A stretch of DNA of 64,000 nucleotides from the NCBI GenBank assembly GCA_959347315.1, contig OY365810.1, positions 18,736,358-18,800,357 of the forward strand, in the 5' to 3' direction. The notes beneath the pieces are model-generated. The model searched no databases. It was not told where the DNA came from and saw nothing but the letters and a program-made list of their open reading frames with translations. This document shows, piece after piece, positions 1 to 45,369 of the stretch. The DNA comes from Bimastos eiseni (lineage: Eukaryota > Annelida > Clitellata > Crassiclitellata > Lumbricidae). The translations under genes and the position numbers were made by a program. Positions within the stretch are counted from its first letter, which is position 1, and each line of letters starts with the position of its first letter.

Positions 1-119
1 ATCCTAGTTCCATCTTTCAACTTAACTGATTATGCACTACACCACACTTTGACCATGAAATGAAACAGTTCATAAATAATGTGCTATGGACCAAACTCGC
101 ACAATATAATTATGTGCTA

Positions 120-34221
<34,102 letters not shown>

Positions 34222-34350
34222 CGCAAATAACTTCAAATTATAGTTGACAACACAGTTGGTTGTTACTGCGCTTGGGTTACACATTCGCCGGTAGATCATC
34301 AGATGATTATGCAGCTTCCGGTCGTGAGAGCTCCGGTGTCTCAAAAACAT
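34222..34350 (-). other. Possible in-frame N-terminal extension of S6K
   Basis: Reading from an ATG at 34350, 43 codons run open into the canonical S6K ATG. The segment is rich in Arg, His and Lys near its start (MFLRHRSSHDRKLHNH). In mammals S6K1 makes p70 and a longer p85 form from alternative starts, the latter with a basic extension. This could be an analogous extension or simply a 5' UTR that happens to be open. Confidence 0.35.
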
Positions 34351-35278
34351 AATTCTCTTTTAACCATTGAACTGAATTACTATCTTTGCTTTGACACGCC
34401 ATAGATCTAAGAATAGGTAGGCGGCACCGTAAGCCCTTTGCGTAGGCCTATGCTATAGATAGTGCTATAGATAGTTGCGACTTCAATGTAAAGAGCAACA
34501 TATGTAGGCCTACTCGTTTCTCTGAAATTAGCGTATGAACAGACTCGACCCTGTTCATCTATCAACGTATCGGGTGATATCCTTTATATTACCACCAGTG
34601 TCCGTTTAAATAATGCGCTTAATTAGATCATTATGGGCGTCCATTGGACGTATACCCTACATTTTCCCGAGATGGGAAAATAAATAGTGATGGGCACTTT
34701 TAACTACCGTAGTTATTAGCTAGTAGTTATAACTACTAAAGAAGTAGTTGCCTAGTAGTTATAACTAGTTTTTAAGAAGTAGTTAAAAAAAGTTATTACA
34801 AATTTTAACATGTAGTTTTAAGTTAACTACTATATATTACATTAATTACATTTTTTCCTATTTACTAGTTCCGTCTGACAGGAATTTCTGTTATTTCGCA
34901 ACAAACATGGACGTTGTACAAAATGCTCATGAGTAAATTCGCTATGTAATTGTTTCATTCAAATTTGCGCATACTATTGTGAGGAAGTGGGTTCCTCACA
35001 GAACTATAGAGAAAGCCTAAGGCATTATGCCTGTTTAATGGATTGTTGCCCAATAAGAACTAGAGTAAAGCGGTCACAGAGGGGTTGGGGGTTATGATCC
35101 AGGGTTAAAGGACAAGTTTTGTTGGCGGTCAGTTTCTCGAGAAACTGAATGACGAGTCTTATCAATCAAACCTAAACTCATTGAGTGGGGCTACAGTCAA
35201 GAAGTTCCATATTCAAGTCCACCGCTGGTCAATCGAACTTCAATTGAAATGCCTGTACGCCTCAGAATGGGGTTGGCA

Positions 35279-35334
<56 letters not shown>

Positions 35335-36036
35335 GTCTCTCTGTCAATCTCTACAATTACCTATCCTATAGGCCTAAACACGCGCGCACAGGCGGCACAG
35401 CGGCACACAGGTGTCGTGGGATGAAGCCCAAACGCGGGCTTGGTCAGAGGCGAATGAGGAGGTGCGCTGAACGATGTGTAGACCTGCACAGGAAGGACTA
35501 AGTACTTCCTAACCTAAATAGACCTTAGTCTATAGCTGTTGCCTGTATGTGAACAACTCATGAGAAGTCTACATCCCTCGTTTTACCTCAACCTTGATTC
35601 TTCATTTCACCGATACCCGAACTGCTAATTCTCCTGTCCTCGACCTAGACATGACCTTTTAGGCCTACCAAAACCTTAGCTTCTCCGTATGTTTTATACG
35701 ATTCGTTCAGTATTCTTTTCATCGGCACATAGGATTCAAAGGGTTTGACTTTATGCTGATTTTAAAGTTACATAATAACGATACGTGTGTAAGTCAGAAA
35801 TAGACAGAAAAAAATACTTGGTGAATTCTATCAATCACCGCATATATATACACAAACATATATAGAATATATGTATGTATATATATACACACATATGTGC
35901 AGAGAGAGATCGAGACCTGGTTAGTGTAGTCGGTGTGACCCAAGGTACTATAATAAATGATCAGTTCGAGCATACAGGGAACCTCATCTATGCAGCCCTG
36001 TTCACAGAGCGCGCCTTTGAATAGCCCATCAGCCAA
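34351..36036. other. Region upstream of S6K
   Basis: No gene with family signal. Contains an AGTAGTTATAACTA-rich palindromic stretch at 34690-34860 that begins GTGATGGGCAC (probably a MITE end), a (GTCT)n run at 35278-35330 and (AT)n near 35845-35890. No TATA or initiator was securely identified for S6K. Confidence 0.45.
35278..35345. repeat. (GTCT)n microsatellite
   Basis: About a dozen GTCT units followed by imperfect GTCTCTCT. Confidence 0.9.
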
Positions 36037-36098
36037 TTTTTAATTTTATTTTTACTCATTTATTACCGAAATTTGATACCGCCCTTCTTCCAACATTT
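36037..36098 (-). mobile_element. 3' fragment of the tRNA-SINE, cut by the Gypsy LTR
   Basis: TTATTACCGAAATTTGATAC CGCCCTTCTTCCAACA matches 15784-15820. The match stops where the LTR terminus TGTAGCGAACCC starts, so the Gypsy copy probably inserted into, or recombined with, this SINE. Confidence 0.65.
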
Positions 36099-37002
36099 TG
36101 TAGCGAACCCCGGTTGGGGCCGGCACCGGGCGTTCGCGTGTCAGCAGCAGTAGGGGCGAACCACCTGGGGAAAACCTTGAATTTCTTCCCGTCTTCTCCT
36201 GGTACCCCGGATGGCCGAGCTCCGAGGTTTTCCCCGTCTTCTTAATTGTCCGCGGAGTAGGATCTGCCCGGTCTGGCGCAGGCTTTTGAGACTGCCACGA
36301 ATTCGAAAGTCACTAGGCTAGAGACGAAGGCAATCGTTGTTCTACCAATATATTTTATCAATAACTAGATCAGCATCAAACAGTCAACACAACGAATCAG
36401 CCTCTTGTTCAGTTCCGACCTTCTGCGTGCTCTAGCTCTGTCCGCTTATATAGCCTCAGAGGGAGCGAAAATTCTCCCATAGGGAGCGAAATTGCTCCCA
36501 CAGAGGGAGCGAAAATGCTCCCATAGGGAGCAAAATTGCTCCTACAGGAAGCGAAATTGCTCCCATAGGGAGCGAAAATGTTCCCACGGCAGAAAGGGGG
36601 GGAGCCCAAACGCTAACTCTAGGCAGTCCCGGCGCAAAAACGCCATTATGCTCCCCCAGTAGCAAGTGGGATGCCCCCATCCCAGCCACCAGATATCAAA
36701 TCAAAAGAATACTCGCTAAGTCCTTCGTGCAGCATATCAATTAATGCTCACAACCTTAAGAGGCAGCCGCAAACAACATCTAGAATCCTTCAGATAATTC
36801 AGCGACACAAATTGGCCAAAAATCCTCTCGTAAGTTCCGAGCACCTCGCTTATAGCTGAAAAAATTAATTCTCGGAGCACTTCCCCATCAAATTAACATC
36901 GGGAAAATATTCAATAGTTTCAACTAAATCCTTTCACAATTCCACGTGTACAATTGCGCTGAAAGAATTAAATGATACAATGCTAGACAATATTGCAGCA
37001 CA
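36099..37002 (-). mobile_element. Probable Gypsy 3' LTR
   Basis: Downstream of the pol pseudogene on the minus strand. The proposed LTR begins TGTGCTGC (37002) and ends TTCGCTACA (36099), giving TG...CA termini. No second LTR is in the window and no purine tract is clear, so the outer boundary is tentative. It contains the palindrome array at 36455-36600. Confidence 0.45.
36455..36600. repeat. Array of short GGGAGCGAAAATGCTCCC palindromes
   Basis: Six units of about 19-24 bp, each an inverted repeat (GGGAGC / GCTCCC) around a GAAAAT- or GAAATT-like loop. It lies within the presumed LTR. Confidence 0.8.
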
Positions 37003-37019
37003 CTAACGGCAGCGACGTC

Positions 37020-39480
37020 CACAGCCGTGCCTATTGGAAGCGGGCAGGACGGCGCCTCACGCGCTGAGGACGCCGGTTCGTCGTCTCGGCCACGACGGGA
37101 AGAGCGATCATAGCCATGCCTCCTTCAGTCGCCCCATCATTCGCGCACAGGCGTAATTTGTCTACGTGTACGATGAATGGGCGTGAGTTCGTCGACTTCC
37201 GAATGCTGTAGTTGACTGGCCCGCACCGTTGCTCTACGAAATAGGGGCCAGTATACAGGGATTGCCATTTAGGACTACGACCCTGGTAGCGACACGGAGT
37301 GAAATACCAAACGCGGTCTCAAGGAGCGAAGTCCGCTGAACAGACGCGTAGATCGTACGCCCGTTTCTGGCGCTAGGCGGCGACCTTAAGCTGCTCCCGC
37401 ACAAAACGGTAAGCAGCCTCCATCCGATCCGCGAAGTCTCGGACATAGCTCGGGTAAGTAGAGTCTGTGAGCTCCACATCCAGCGGCCTCCCGTAGACCA
37501 GGTCTATCGGTGTCCTGACTACCCGACCGAACATGAGAAAGTTCGGGGTAAAGCCAGTCACTTCGTGCGGCGACGTCCTATCGGCGGCCAGGACATGGGG
37601 CAAAAAATCATCCCAGTCCCTTTGATGGCTGCTCAGGACTTTACCCAGCATGGCATTGAGGGTCCTGTGAAACCACTCGACTAAACCATTTCCGCTAGGG
37701 TGATAGCTAGAGGTCCGGACCTTATCTATTCCCAAAAGCCTGCACAATTCCCGGAATAAATTCCCTTCGAAATTCGTCCCTTGGTCAGAAAGTATCTGAG
37801 CGGGACCCCGTACCGGACAATTACGTTATCGACTAAAGCTCTGGCGTCCTCCTGGTTGGTCATAGCTATAGCCTCAACAAACTTAGTGAAATTGTCCATT
37901 ACTGTCAGTATGTAGGTGTGCCCCCTTCTACTTCGATGATGAGGACCAGTAATATCGATGTTCAACCTCTCCCAGGGTACCCCGCACTGCATGGGCTGCA
38001 GTACTCCCTGTCGGGGCGGACGCACACGGTGGTACCTATTGCAAGGCGCACATTGTCGGCAGAAACGTCTTACATTCCGGGACCACCCAACCCAGTAACC
38101 TCGGCGTTTTACTTGCCAGCGGGTCCGGCGCATACCAAGATGGCCCCCGGTCAAGGCGGTATGTGCGAGCACCATACTCTTACCTCAGCTTCTTGGGAAC
38201 CAGGGCTTCTTCCACACCGTCCACGTCTTCCGATAGAGTATCCCGTCCCGTAAATAAAGGCCGTCCTTCTGATGCCAAAGCACCTTCACGGCCTCGCTCT
38301 CACGCAGAAGGGCCAATAAATCCGTAGGCTGGGCCCCGTCTTCTTTCCAAGACCTCACAATACCGAGGTCGGGATCCTCTCACTGTGCCTCAGCTATGCG
38401 GTCTATAGCACCGGCTTCCGAGCCCGGTTGGGCCCCGTCAGACGCTTCGACGACTGCTGCCGTCATATTTCACTCCTCAGACCAGCATTGTCGGCAAGGC
38501 CGGCGCGACATCGAATCAGCATTCCCGTGCTTCTTCCCGGGCCGATGAATCACTTGGAATTCATATTCCACAAGTCGTTTCAACCATCGGCCATGCTGGC
38601 CAATCGGCTCCGGTGTGCGTTGCAGCCACTGCAGGGCGGCGTGGTCGCCCTAACAGATACTTCCTGAAGAGTTTCCGGGTCACGCAATAGTTTCTCTCGA
38701 CCGAGGATAGCAACCTACTCACGTAGACAATCACTCTTTCCTCCCCGTCTATCCGCTGGGACAACACTGCTCCGATGCCGACATCACATGCATCGCAGTC
38801 CAATACAGAAGTCCCGTCATCCTCAGGCAAAGCCAGGACCGGGTAGTCGTCAAGGCTCGTTTCATATGGTCGAAGGCCCTCTGGCAAGCGTCGTCCCAAA
38901 CAAAAGCTGGACCCTTCTTGGTAAACTCGAACAGGGGAGAAGCTAGCACTGAAAAGTATCGAATAAACCTGCGATAATATGAGCATAGCCCAAGAAACGA
39001 CCGCACATCGTTTAATCGCTGCGGGACCGCCCACTCGACCACATCGCGAATCTTCGCATTATCTACGGCCACTCCCTCCGGGGTTACCACATGACCAAGG
39101 AAATTGACGGTCCTACGCAGCAGATGGCACTTGCTCGGCCTTAACTTAAGGTTAGCTCCCCGCAGACGCTCTAACACCAATCGTAATCGCTCCAGATGTT
39201 GCTCGGGGTCCTCCCAAAAATAATTACGTCGGCCAGATATATTAGACATGCCTCGAAATTAAGTCCGGACAGGACGATGTTCATAAGCCTCTGAAATGTG
39301 GGAGGCGCGTTACAGAGCCCAAAGGGCATAACCTTCCAATGGAATGTACCCCTACGAGTTACGAACGCCGTTTTATCGGCGTCCTCCGGGTCCAAAGCCA
39401 CTTGGCGGTAACCGTTACGAAGATCCAGTGTGCTGGACCACCCACCGTCAGCTAAGGCATCCAGGCACTCATCTATCTAG
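37020..39480 (-). pseudogene. Gypsy/Ty3 pol: RT, RNase H, integrase (5'-truncated)
   Basis: Minus-strand reading: RT (GTFHWKVMPFGLCNAPPTFQ, then YLADVIIF with Ala replacing the first catalytic Asp of YLDD), RT connection (NFLGHVVTPEGV, FLGLCSYYRRFI), RNase H (LDCDACDVGIGAVLSQR), integrase HHCC (TGGHLGMRR... CRQCAPCNR), DDE core (first Asp in LNIDITGP, second in a shifted frame near 37790, Glu in GLVEWFHR). Protease, gag and the start of RT are missing beyond 39480. At least three frameshifts. The higher GC content than its surroundings suggests a younger insertion than most neighbours. Confidence 0.92.
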
Positions 39481-39571
39481 TCATGTTTTCCAGTTTTCAG
39501 TGGATTCATGCCAGTCATACATGCAAGAGCAAGAGTAAACATAATTACAGGTTTACACATAATACGTCTAA

Positions 39572-39670
39572 TGTCTGTTGCAAGTTTTGTTTATTGACAC
39601 TTATTAAAGCATAACGTATATTATACTTAGTGCTTTAATAATGTTCAGTAAACAAAATTTGCAACAGACA
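39572..39670. repeat. 99-nt perfect-ended hairpin
   Basis: Arms TGTCTGTTGCAAGTTTTGTT and AACAAAATTTGCAACAGACA pair over about 40 bp with few mismatches, two of them G:U-compatible, and a loop near 39615-39625. It could be a short MITE or a pri-miRNA-like hairpin. It lies just outside the truncated end of the Gypsy copy. Confidence 0.75.
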
Positions 39671-40191
39671 TGCATAGTAGTGGAATCAGTCTGCTAATCT
39701 TGCAGATATCAGTACTCTTTGTTGTGTATAGTGTATACTGATTGTCAGTCACTGCCTGTTGTTGCCATGAATTTGTTTTGGCATAGTGCCAATAATTAGC
39801 ACTCTTTCACTGTTCTTCAGGTAGCTGTGATCCATTTGCATCCAAATCAGATACCTGTTGCTACTTTCCTCCACCAATGTATGCTTTAGCAAAGCAGACT
39901 TAGTGGCAATGGCCTGGGAAATTTGGAGAAGATAAATTTGTTAACAATGATAATAAAAAGTTTCAAAACAGTTCTAAAGACACGCAATCCATTGTGTGGG
40001 TCATTGTCTAGAGAAGTAAGTTACAATTCAAGATCAAGGTGAAAAGGATGGGCAATGGTGGTGGTTGGGTTCCACTGTGGATGAATATTTCAGTGATATC
40101 TAAGATCTGCATTGAGTCGCAGTGCATGCAATTTATGGTTATGGTTAAGGATTGCCTTGGAAGATGCAAATGTGTTACTTAGGCTAATCTT

Positions 40192-40672
40192 GTATTGGGC
40201 ACGAGACCAAAAACTCAAGACAGAGGTTCAAGACCGAGACCGGGTGGTCCGGGACCAAGACCGAGACCAATGGTCTAAGACCAAGACCGAGACTCTTTTT
40301 TATGAGCAATTCAGATTATTAAGATGCTAAAACCGAATAACATGCTTAAAACATTAATTTTATTGCTGAAAAATACTAATCTTAATAATGGTCCAGAAAA
40401 CAGTTTTACCGGCCATAACAATCGGGTAGGACCTAAACATATGGTGTCTCTAATAATCATAAATAACCAACACACATCGAAAAAATTGCTCTGATACGGC
40501 AAATGACCAAGAACGCTGATTTATGACAAAGACCAATTCCAAGACTGTTCTTTTAAGACCAAGACCGACGCATTAGAGACCGAGATCAAGACCAAGACCT
40601 ATGCGTTCAAGACTAACACCGAAGTTTTCTGGTCTCGAGACCAAGACTGCGGTCTCGAGACCACATCCCTGG
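40192..40672. mobile_element. DNA element rich in GACCGAGACC motifs
   Basis: Both ends carry dense ACCAAGACCGAGACC blocks in the same orientation. The right end reads GGTCTCGAGACCACATCCCTG, a hAT-like terminus in inverse. The left terminus is not clear. Confidence 0.55.
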
Positions 40673-40689
40673 TATGCACGGCTCTCTAA

Positions 40690-40960
40690 TCAAAGACTTT
40701 GGAATGGCTGGTCTCTTTGCAGTTTCTTTCCTTTGTGGAGCAGTTAGGTCTTCTTCTATGTAGGCAATCCGGTTCTAGAGCTCATCATTCTACTGTAACT
40801 GCTCTCCTATTTCTTCTGTCAGATGGTTACTCAGCCACGGATAAGTTCCATATTACACCATTAGATCTCTTTATGCTTCTTCAGCATTTGATTTGGTTGA
40901 TAATGACATTCTCTTATCTCCTTTGTCTTAGTGTTCCTTAGTGTTCCTCATCTTCACTGT
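40690..40960 (+). mobile_element. CR1/L2-type LINE RT, N-terminal fragment
   Basis: Translation of 40699-40941 contains RQSGSRAHHSTVTALLFLLS and an ITPLDLF...-like helix, the QSGFR...HST motif of the RT fingers and its following segment. It probably belongs to the same copy as 42035-42725, the intervening DNA being later insertions. Confidence 0.6.
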
Positions 40961-41004
40961 TTTCGATCATATCCCATATATCGCTCAAAATGGTCATTCT
41001 AGGT

Positions 41005-41060
41005 CAGTGTTTCTCAAACTATGGGTTGCGACCCAAAACGGGTTGACTTGCTTCACGGCT
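41005..41060 (+). mobile_element. hAT left end CAGTGTTTCTCAAACTATGG
   Basis: The terminus CAGTGTTTCTCAAACTATGG followed by GTTGCGACCC is a common hAT end. No matching right end was found. Confidence 0.5.
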
Positions 41061-41329
41061 GTTTCATCATGTTTCCATTAACTTCAAAGAAGCCAAATGT
41101 AACTGCTCTTTTCACCTTCTACTTACTACAGTATACTATTCTCCTGAGTACAGTAAGCCTTAAGTCTACTCTTTTTAAAGGTTTATGAAAATATATAAGC
41201 ATTAGCGGCGAACATAAAAAACGGCACACACGCCTGTATTTTTACAAACCACACAGAACACCTGGCAAGAGAAGTCATACGTTCATCAGATCACTGACTG
41301 ACCAATGAAGCTGATATCCCAGTGCACTT

Positions 41330-42012
41330 ACCTGAGCGACCACAAGGAGCAACAAGTAATAATAGATGTGTGGTCTGCTTGGATAATTACAAGCAAGCAA
41401 AAAGAGTAAATCCTAACGCCTAGGACAAAGACTTGCCGAAGCGAAAAAACTGTTTACTGGTCAAAAACATGCGAAGTGTTTCTTTGCATCGGGTGCGGCC
41501 GTGATAACTGTTTCGAAAATTATCACACAAAAGTGAACTTCTGGCATTGAACTAATATGATTAGGTATTAATAACAGTCAAAAAATTATTAATTGTAATT
41601 TTTTTTCTTTTATAGCATTCCAAGACAATGTGTGTTTCTTACATATACGTTATTATGTTCGTATAAATGTCAATTTCATTGACATTTTACAAACATTTAA
41701 AAAAATCTCAGTTGTGGTTTTGTAATGAGCCAGAATACCAAATTTGGAATGAATATCTCAATTGATCCAAAAGTTACAGGCTTTTGAAGACATCCAAGAT
41801 GGCGGCCATTCGCCATCTAGAATTCGACAAAAAATTGAATTTTTTTTCAAACTCTGGATTTGTACTGAGTTTGGATAACAAATTTGGAATGAATATCCCA
41901 AACGGTTCAAAAGTTACAGGTAAAGTCGGAAGCAGATCCGTTAAAGTTTTTCTTGGCCAGGGGAGCCTCGGATATAGGAGCAATTAGGCCCGGGAGGCCC
42001 GGGTTCAAAGGG
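41330..42012 (+). mobile_element. Second piggyBac: C-terminal remnant and right end
   Basis: 41330-41548 translates to a Cys-rich finger (CVVCLDNY..., CEVFLCIGCGRDNCFENYHT) homologous to the piggyBac transposase C terminus at 15411-15570. The right end CCCGGGTTCAAAGGG at 41998-42012 abuts TTAA (42013-42016). The remainder is lost. 41715-41930 also holds two copies of CAAATTTGGAATGAATAT. Confidence 0.75.
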
Positions 42013-42034
42013 TTAAATGCATGCTTAGTAGATT

Positions 42035-42725
42035 TACATTGAAATGCCACTTATATTGTTACTCTATATTGTTCGCCTTCTTGAGGTAATTCCAAGATTT
42101 TCTAAAGTTGGTTCCAAAAGTCTGGAAAACACAGTTCTAGGTGACACCCGCAAACCATGGGTACATGTTAGGTGTGGGGTTCCTCGAGGATTCATACTGG
42201 ATCCGCTTCTCTATATCATATTCACTGCTAACATCCTCTTTTTTGCTAAACATTCTGCAGTGGGACACCTGTATGCTGATGATGTTAAGGCCTTCGTCAG
42301 TGGACCGCCTGCAGATCAACTTGCCCTTTCTCAATCTATTGAGTGTTTTCTTCAAAACTTCATTGATGGATATCCTCGAATCGCCTCTTTGTCAATTCGA
42401 CAAAAACTCAGTAACCCTTAAACTCGACTTTGATCTATTTCTGAACGATTTCCATTGTTCACTTTCTCTACTTGGGTGTCACCATTGACAGTAAGTACTA
42501 TCTTTGTGACCTTATCGTTTCGGCTGCCTCTCGTCGTCCTCTTTGTCCTTTAGACCGGCATGACCACTTGATATCTCTGACAGCTTCTCCCAAAATACCT
42601 CGTCTGTTGGCCCTTTGCTTTGGAGTGATACCCCTCTCCGACTTGCTCTTTGATTTTTACTGGCTGCCATGCAATATCTACAAATTCAGAGATAAAAGAA
42701 CCATATGTTATATCACATAGATTCT
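42035..42725 (+). mobile_element. CR1/L2-type LINE RT, C-terminal fragment
   Basis: Frames 42044-42421 and 42141-42720 give VRCGVPRGFILDPLLYIIF (GVPQGSVLGPLLF-type motif), HLYADDVK (catalytic YADD) and, after frameshifts, LGVTIDSKYY and FYWLPCNIYKF. It continues the RT begun at 40690. Confidence 0.75.
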
Positions 42726-42748
42726 TACATATTGTGGCAGAGCACAAC

Positions 42749-42932
42749 CAGTGGCAGCTCTCAACAGGGGGGGGACATACAGAGGCTGGGGAAGCTGACA
42801 GAGCGGCCATCTGGATGTCTGGTTTCGTCAAAACTGAAAGTGGACTCAGATTTGGAGGGGCCGCCACTGGGAGTCACAAATTCAGTTGGTGAGGCAATGG
42901 TGCATCCTGGCCTCTCTGTAGAGTCGCCACTG
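42749..42932. mobile_element. 184-bp hAT MITE
   Basis: Ends CAGTGGCAGCTCTCAACAGG and inverse CCTCTCTGTAGAGTCGCCAC TG. Flanks AGCACAAC and ACCACATC agree at 6 of 8 positions. It follows directly on the LINE fragment. Confidence 0.7.
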
Positions 42933-43261
42933 ACCACATCATTTGATTAGAGTTCAACTCTTAGGTATATGGAAGTCAAAGCTTGGAAGATCATGTCCTT
43001 TTTAACGATTCAATTTTTTTATTAATATAAAAAATTGATATCTCATTCAAATTTTGAAATATTCTGCTATATTGACACTGTCATTTTTGCTTTTGCATGT
43101 AGTTAATGTACAAACAACCTAAATAAAATCTAAAGTGGTGTAGGCCTACACCACTGGATGATTTGACGTACTAGGGCCTATGACCCACCAGGCAATGCTA
43201 GCGATTGAACGTCAAGCTGCAATACATGGGAATTGTCACCAAAATCCTCCGAAAACTACTG

Positions 43262-45345
43262 TAAATGGAAGAGTTAATTCTACCTAGGACAAACTGACTC
43301 CTGGGGAGCTAATTCCTCCTAGGAAAAATAGACTCCCATACGGAATGCAATAGGGGAATTAGTTCTACCTAGGACAAACTGACTCCCAAGAGTTAATTCT
43401 TCCTAGGATAGATTGACTCCCATACCTAATGCTTTCTTCCTTGGACAAATCGACAGCAGCAAAAACAATAACAATAATGATAACAATGACAACAATAATA
43501 ATAACAATAAGAGCAATAAATATAACAAACAATAATAACAATAACAACAACAAAACCAACAACAATAATCAATAGCAATAACAACACATATAATAATAAT
43601 AACATTAACAATAAAACTAACAAGAACCAAGGAAATAACAATAGCAACAATAGCAATAATAACAATAACAGTAACGATAAAGATAACATCGGTAGCAATA
43701 ACAACAGCAGTAATAGCGATAGAAACATCAACAACAATGACAATAACAATACCGACAATAACATAAATAACAATAACATAAATAACAACATTACCAACAA
43801 TAGCACTAACAATCACGATAACGATAACAGCTACAGCAATAACAACGACTACACTAATAACAATGATCATAACAGTAACAATACCGATAATAACAAAAAC
43901 AATAGTGAACAACAATCGCAACAACAATAGCAACAACATTGTTATTGTTATTGATAATTGCTATTGTTGTTATTGTCACTGTTATTGATGCGATAGCTAT
44001 TGCTATTGTTATTATTGCTATTGCTAGTGTTGTTATTGTTATTGCTCATTGTTCTTGTTATTTTTGTTGTTATTATTATTATTATGATTGTTGTTATTTT
44101 TTTGTTATTGTTTGTGTTGTTATTGTTATTGGTATTGTTGTTATTGTTGCTGTTGTCAAAGTTTATTGTTGTTATTGTCGTTGTTATTGTTGATGTTGTT
44201 GCTTTTGTTGTTGTTGTTAAAAATTAACTCCCTGGCAGTCGGTTTGTCCTAGATAGAACTAACTCCCCTATTGCATTCGGTGTGGGAGTCAATTTTTCCT
44301 AAGACGAATTAACTCCCCGAGACTCAGTTTGTCCTAGGTAGAATTAACTCCCCTATTGCATTCGGTATGGGAGTCAATTTATCCAAGGAAGAATTAACTC
44401 CCCGGGAGTCAGTTTCTCCGAGGTAGAATTAACTCCCCAGGAGTCAGTTTGTACTAGGTAGAACTAACTCTCCTATTGCATTCGGTATGGGAGTCAACTT
44501 ATCCTAGGAAAAGTTAACTCCCCAGGAGTCAGTTTGTTCTAAGTGGAATTAACTCTCTTATTGCATTCGGTATGGGAGCCAACTTATACTAGGAAGAATT
44601 AACTCCCCGGGCGTCGGTTTGTCCTAATTAGAATTAACTCCTATTGCATTCGGTATGGGAGTCAATTTATCCTAGGAAGAATTAACTCCCCGGGAGTCAG
44701 TTTGTCCTATGCAGAATCAACTGCTCTATTGCATTCGGTATGGAAGTAAATTTTTCATAGGATGAATTCAATCCCGAGAGTCAGTTTCTCCGAGCTAGAA
44801 TTAATTCCCTTATTGCATTCGGTGTGGGAGTCAATGTTTCCTAGGATGAATTAACTCCCCGAGAGTAAGTTTGTCCTAGGTAGAATTAACTCCCCTATTG
44901 CATTAGATATGGGAGTCAATTTATCCTATGAAGAATTAACTCCCCTGGAGTAAATTTATCCTAGGTAGAATTAACTCCACGTGAGTGTCTATTCACCAGC
45001 GGTAGTGTCCTAGGTAGAATCAACTCCCCTACTGCATTCGGTATGGGAGTCAACAGATCCTACGAAGAATTAACTCCCCGGGAGTCAGTTTGTCCTAGGT
45101 AGAATTAACTTCCCTATTGCATTCGGTATGGGAGTCAATTTATCCTTGGAAAAATTAGCTCACCTGTATTAAGTTTATCCTAGGAAGAATTAACTCCACG
45201 GAAGTGTCTATTCACCAGCGGGAGTGTGTATGTCCTAGGTACAATGCACTCCGCTACTCAATTGTTCCTAGGAAGAATTAACTCCCGGGTCAATTTGTCC
45301 TAGGATAAATTGACCCGGGAGTGTTTAAAAGAGGAGTGTTTTTGG
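43262..45345. repeat. Satellite array with orientation switch around a microsatellite core
   Basis: A unit of about 84-90 bp built from two half-units, each with TCCTAGG, GAATTAACTCCC and GGGAGTCA; one half also has CTATTGCATTCGGTATGGG. Right of 44226 at least ten units run in one direction. At 43262-43440 about two units run in the opposite direction. Between them lie two complementary microsatellites. No ORF. Confidence 0.9.
43445..44225. repeat. Inverted (AACAAT)n / (ATTGTT)n microsatellite pair
   Basis: 43445-43935 is A/C-rich (AACAATAAC-type) and 43936-44225 is its T/G-rich complement (TTGTTATTG-type), meeting at ACATTGTTATTGTTATTG. The two halves can pair into a hairpin of several hundred bp, extended by the flanking satellite arms. 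Long Leu/Val/Ile-rich ORFs here are artefacts of the repeat. Confidence 0.92.
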
Positions 45346-45369
45346 CCTAGGCCCATCCATGTGTTACGT

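Noticed and set aside
35181..35501. 106-codon ORF on the plus strand
   Set aside because: A third of it is the (GTCT)n microsatellite, with no homology signal in the rest.
37918..38667. Plus-strand ORFs of 79-111 codons
   Set aside because: Antisense shadows of the Gypsy pol pseudogene.
43365..44227. Long ORFs rich in Leu, Val and Ile on both strands
   Set aside because: Direct translation of the (AACAAT)n/(ATTGTT)n microsatellites; no start context, no family signal.
44226..45345. Regular repeats that resemble a CRISPR array
   Set aside because: The spacers repeat as well, the unit is a degenerate 84-90-bp satellite, and the genome is clearly animal.
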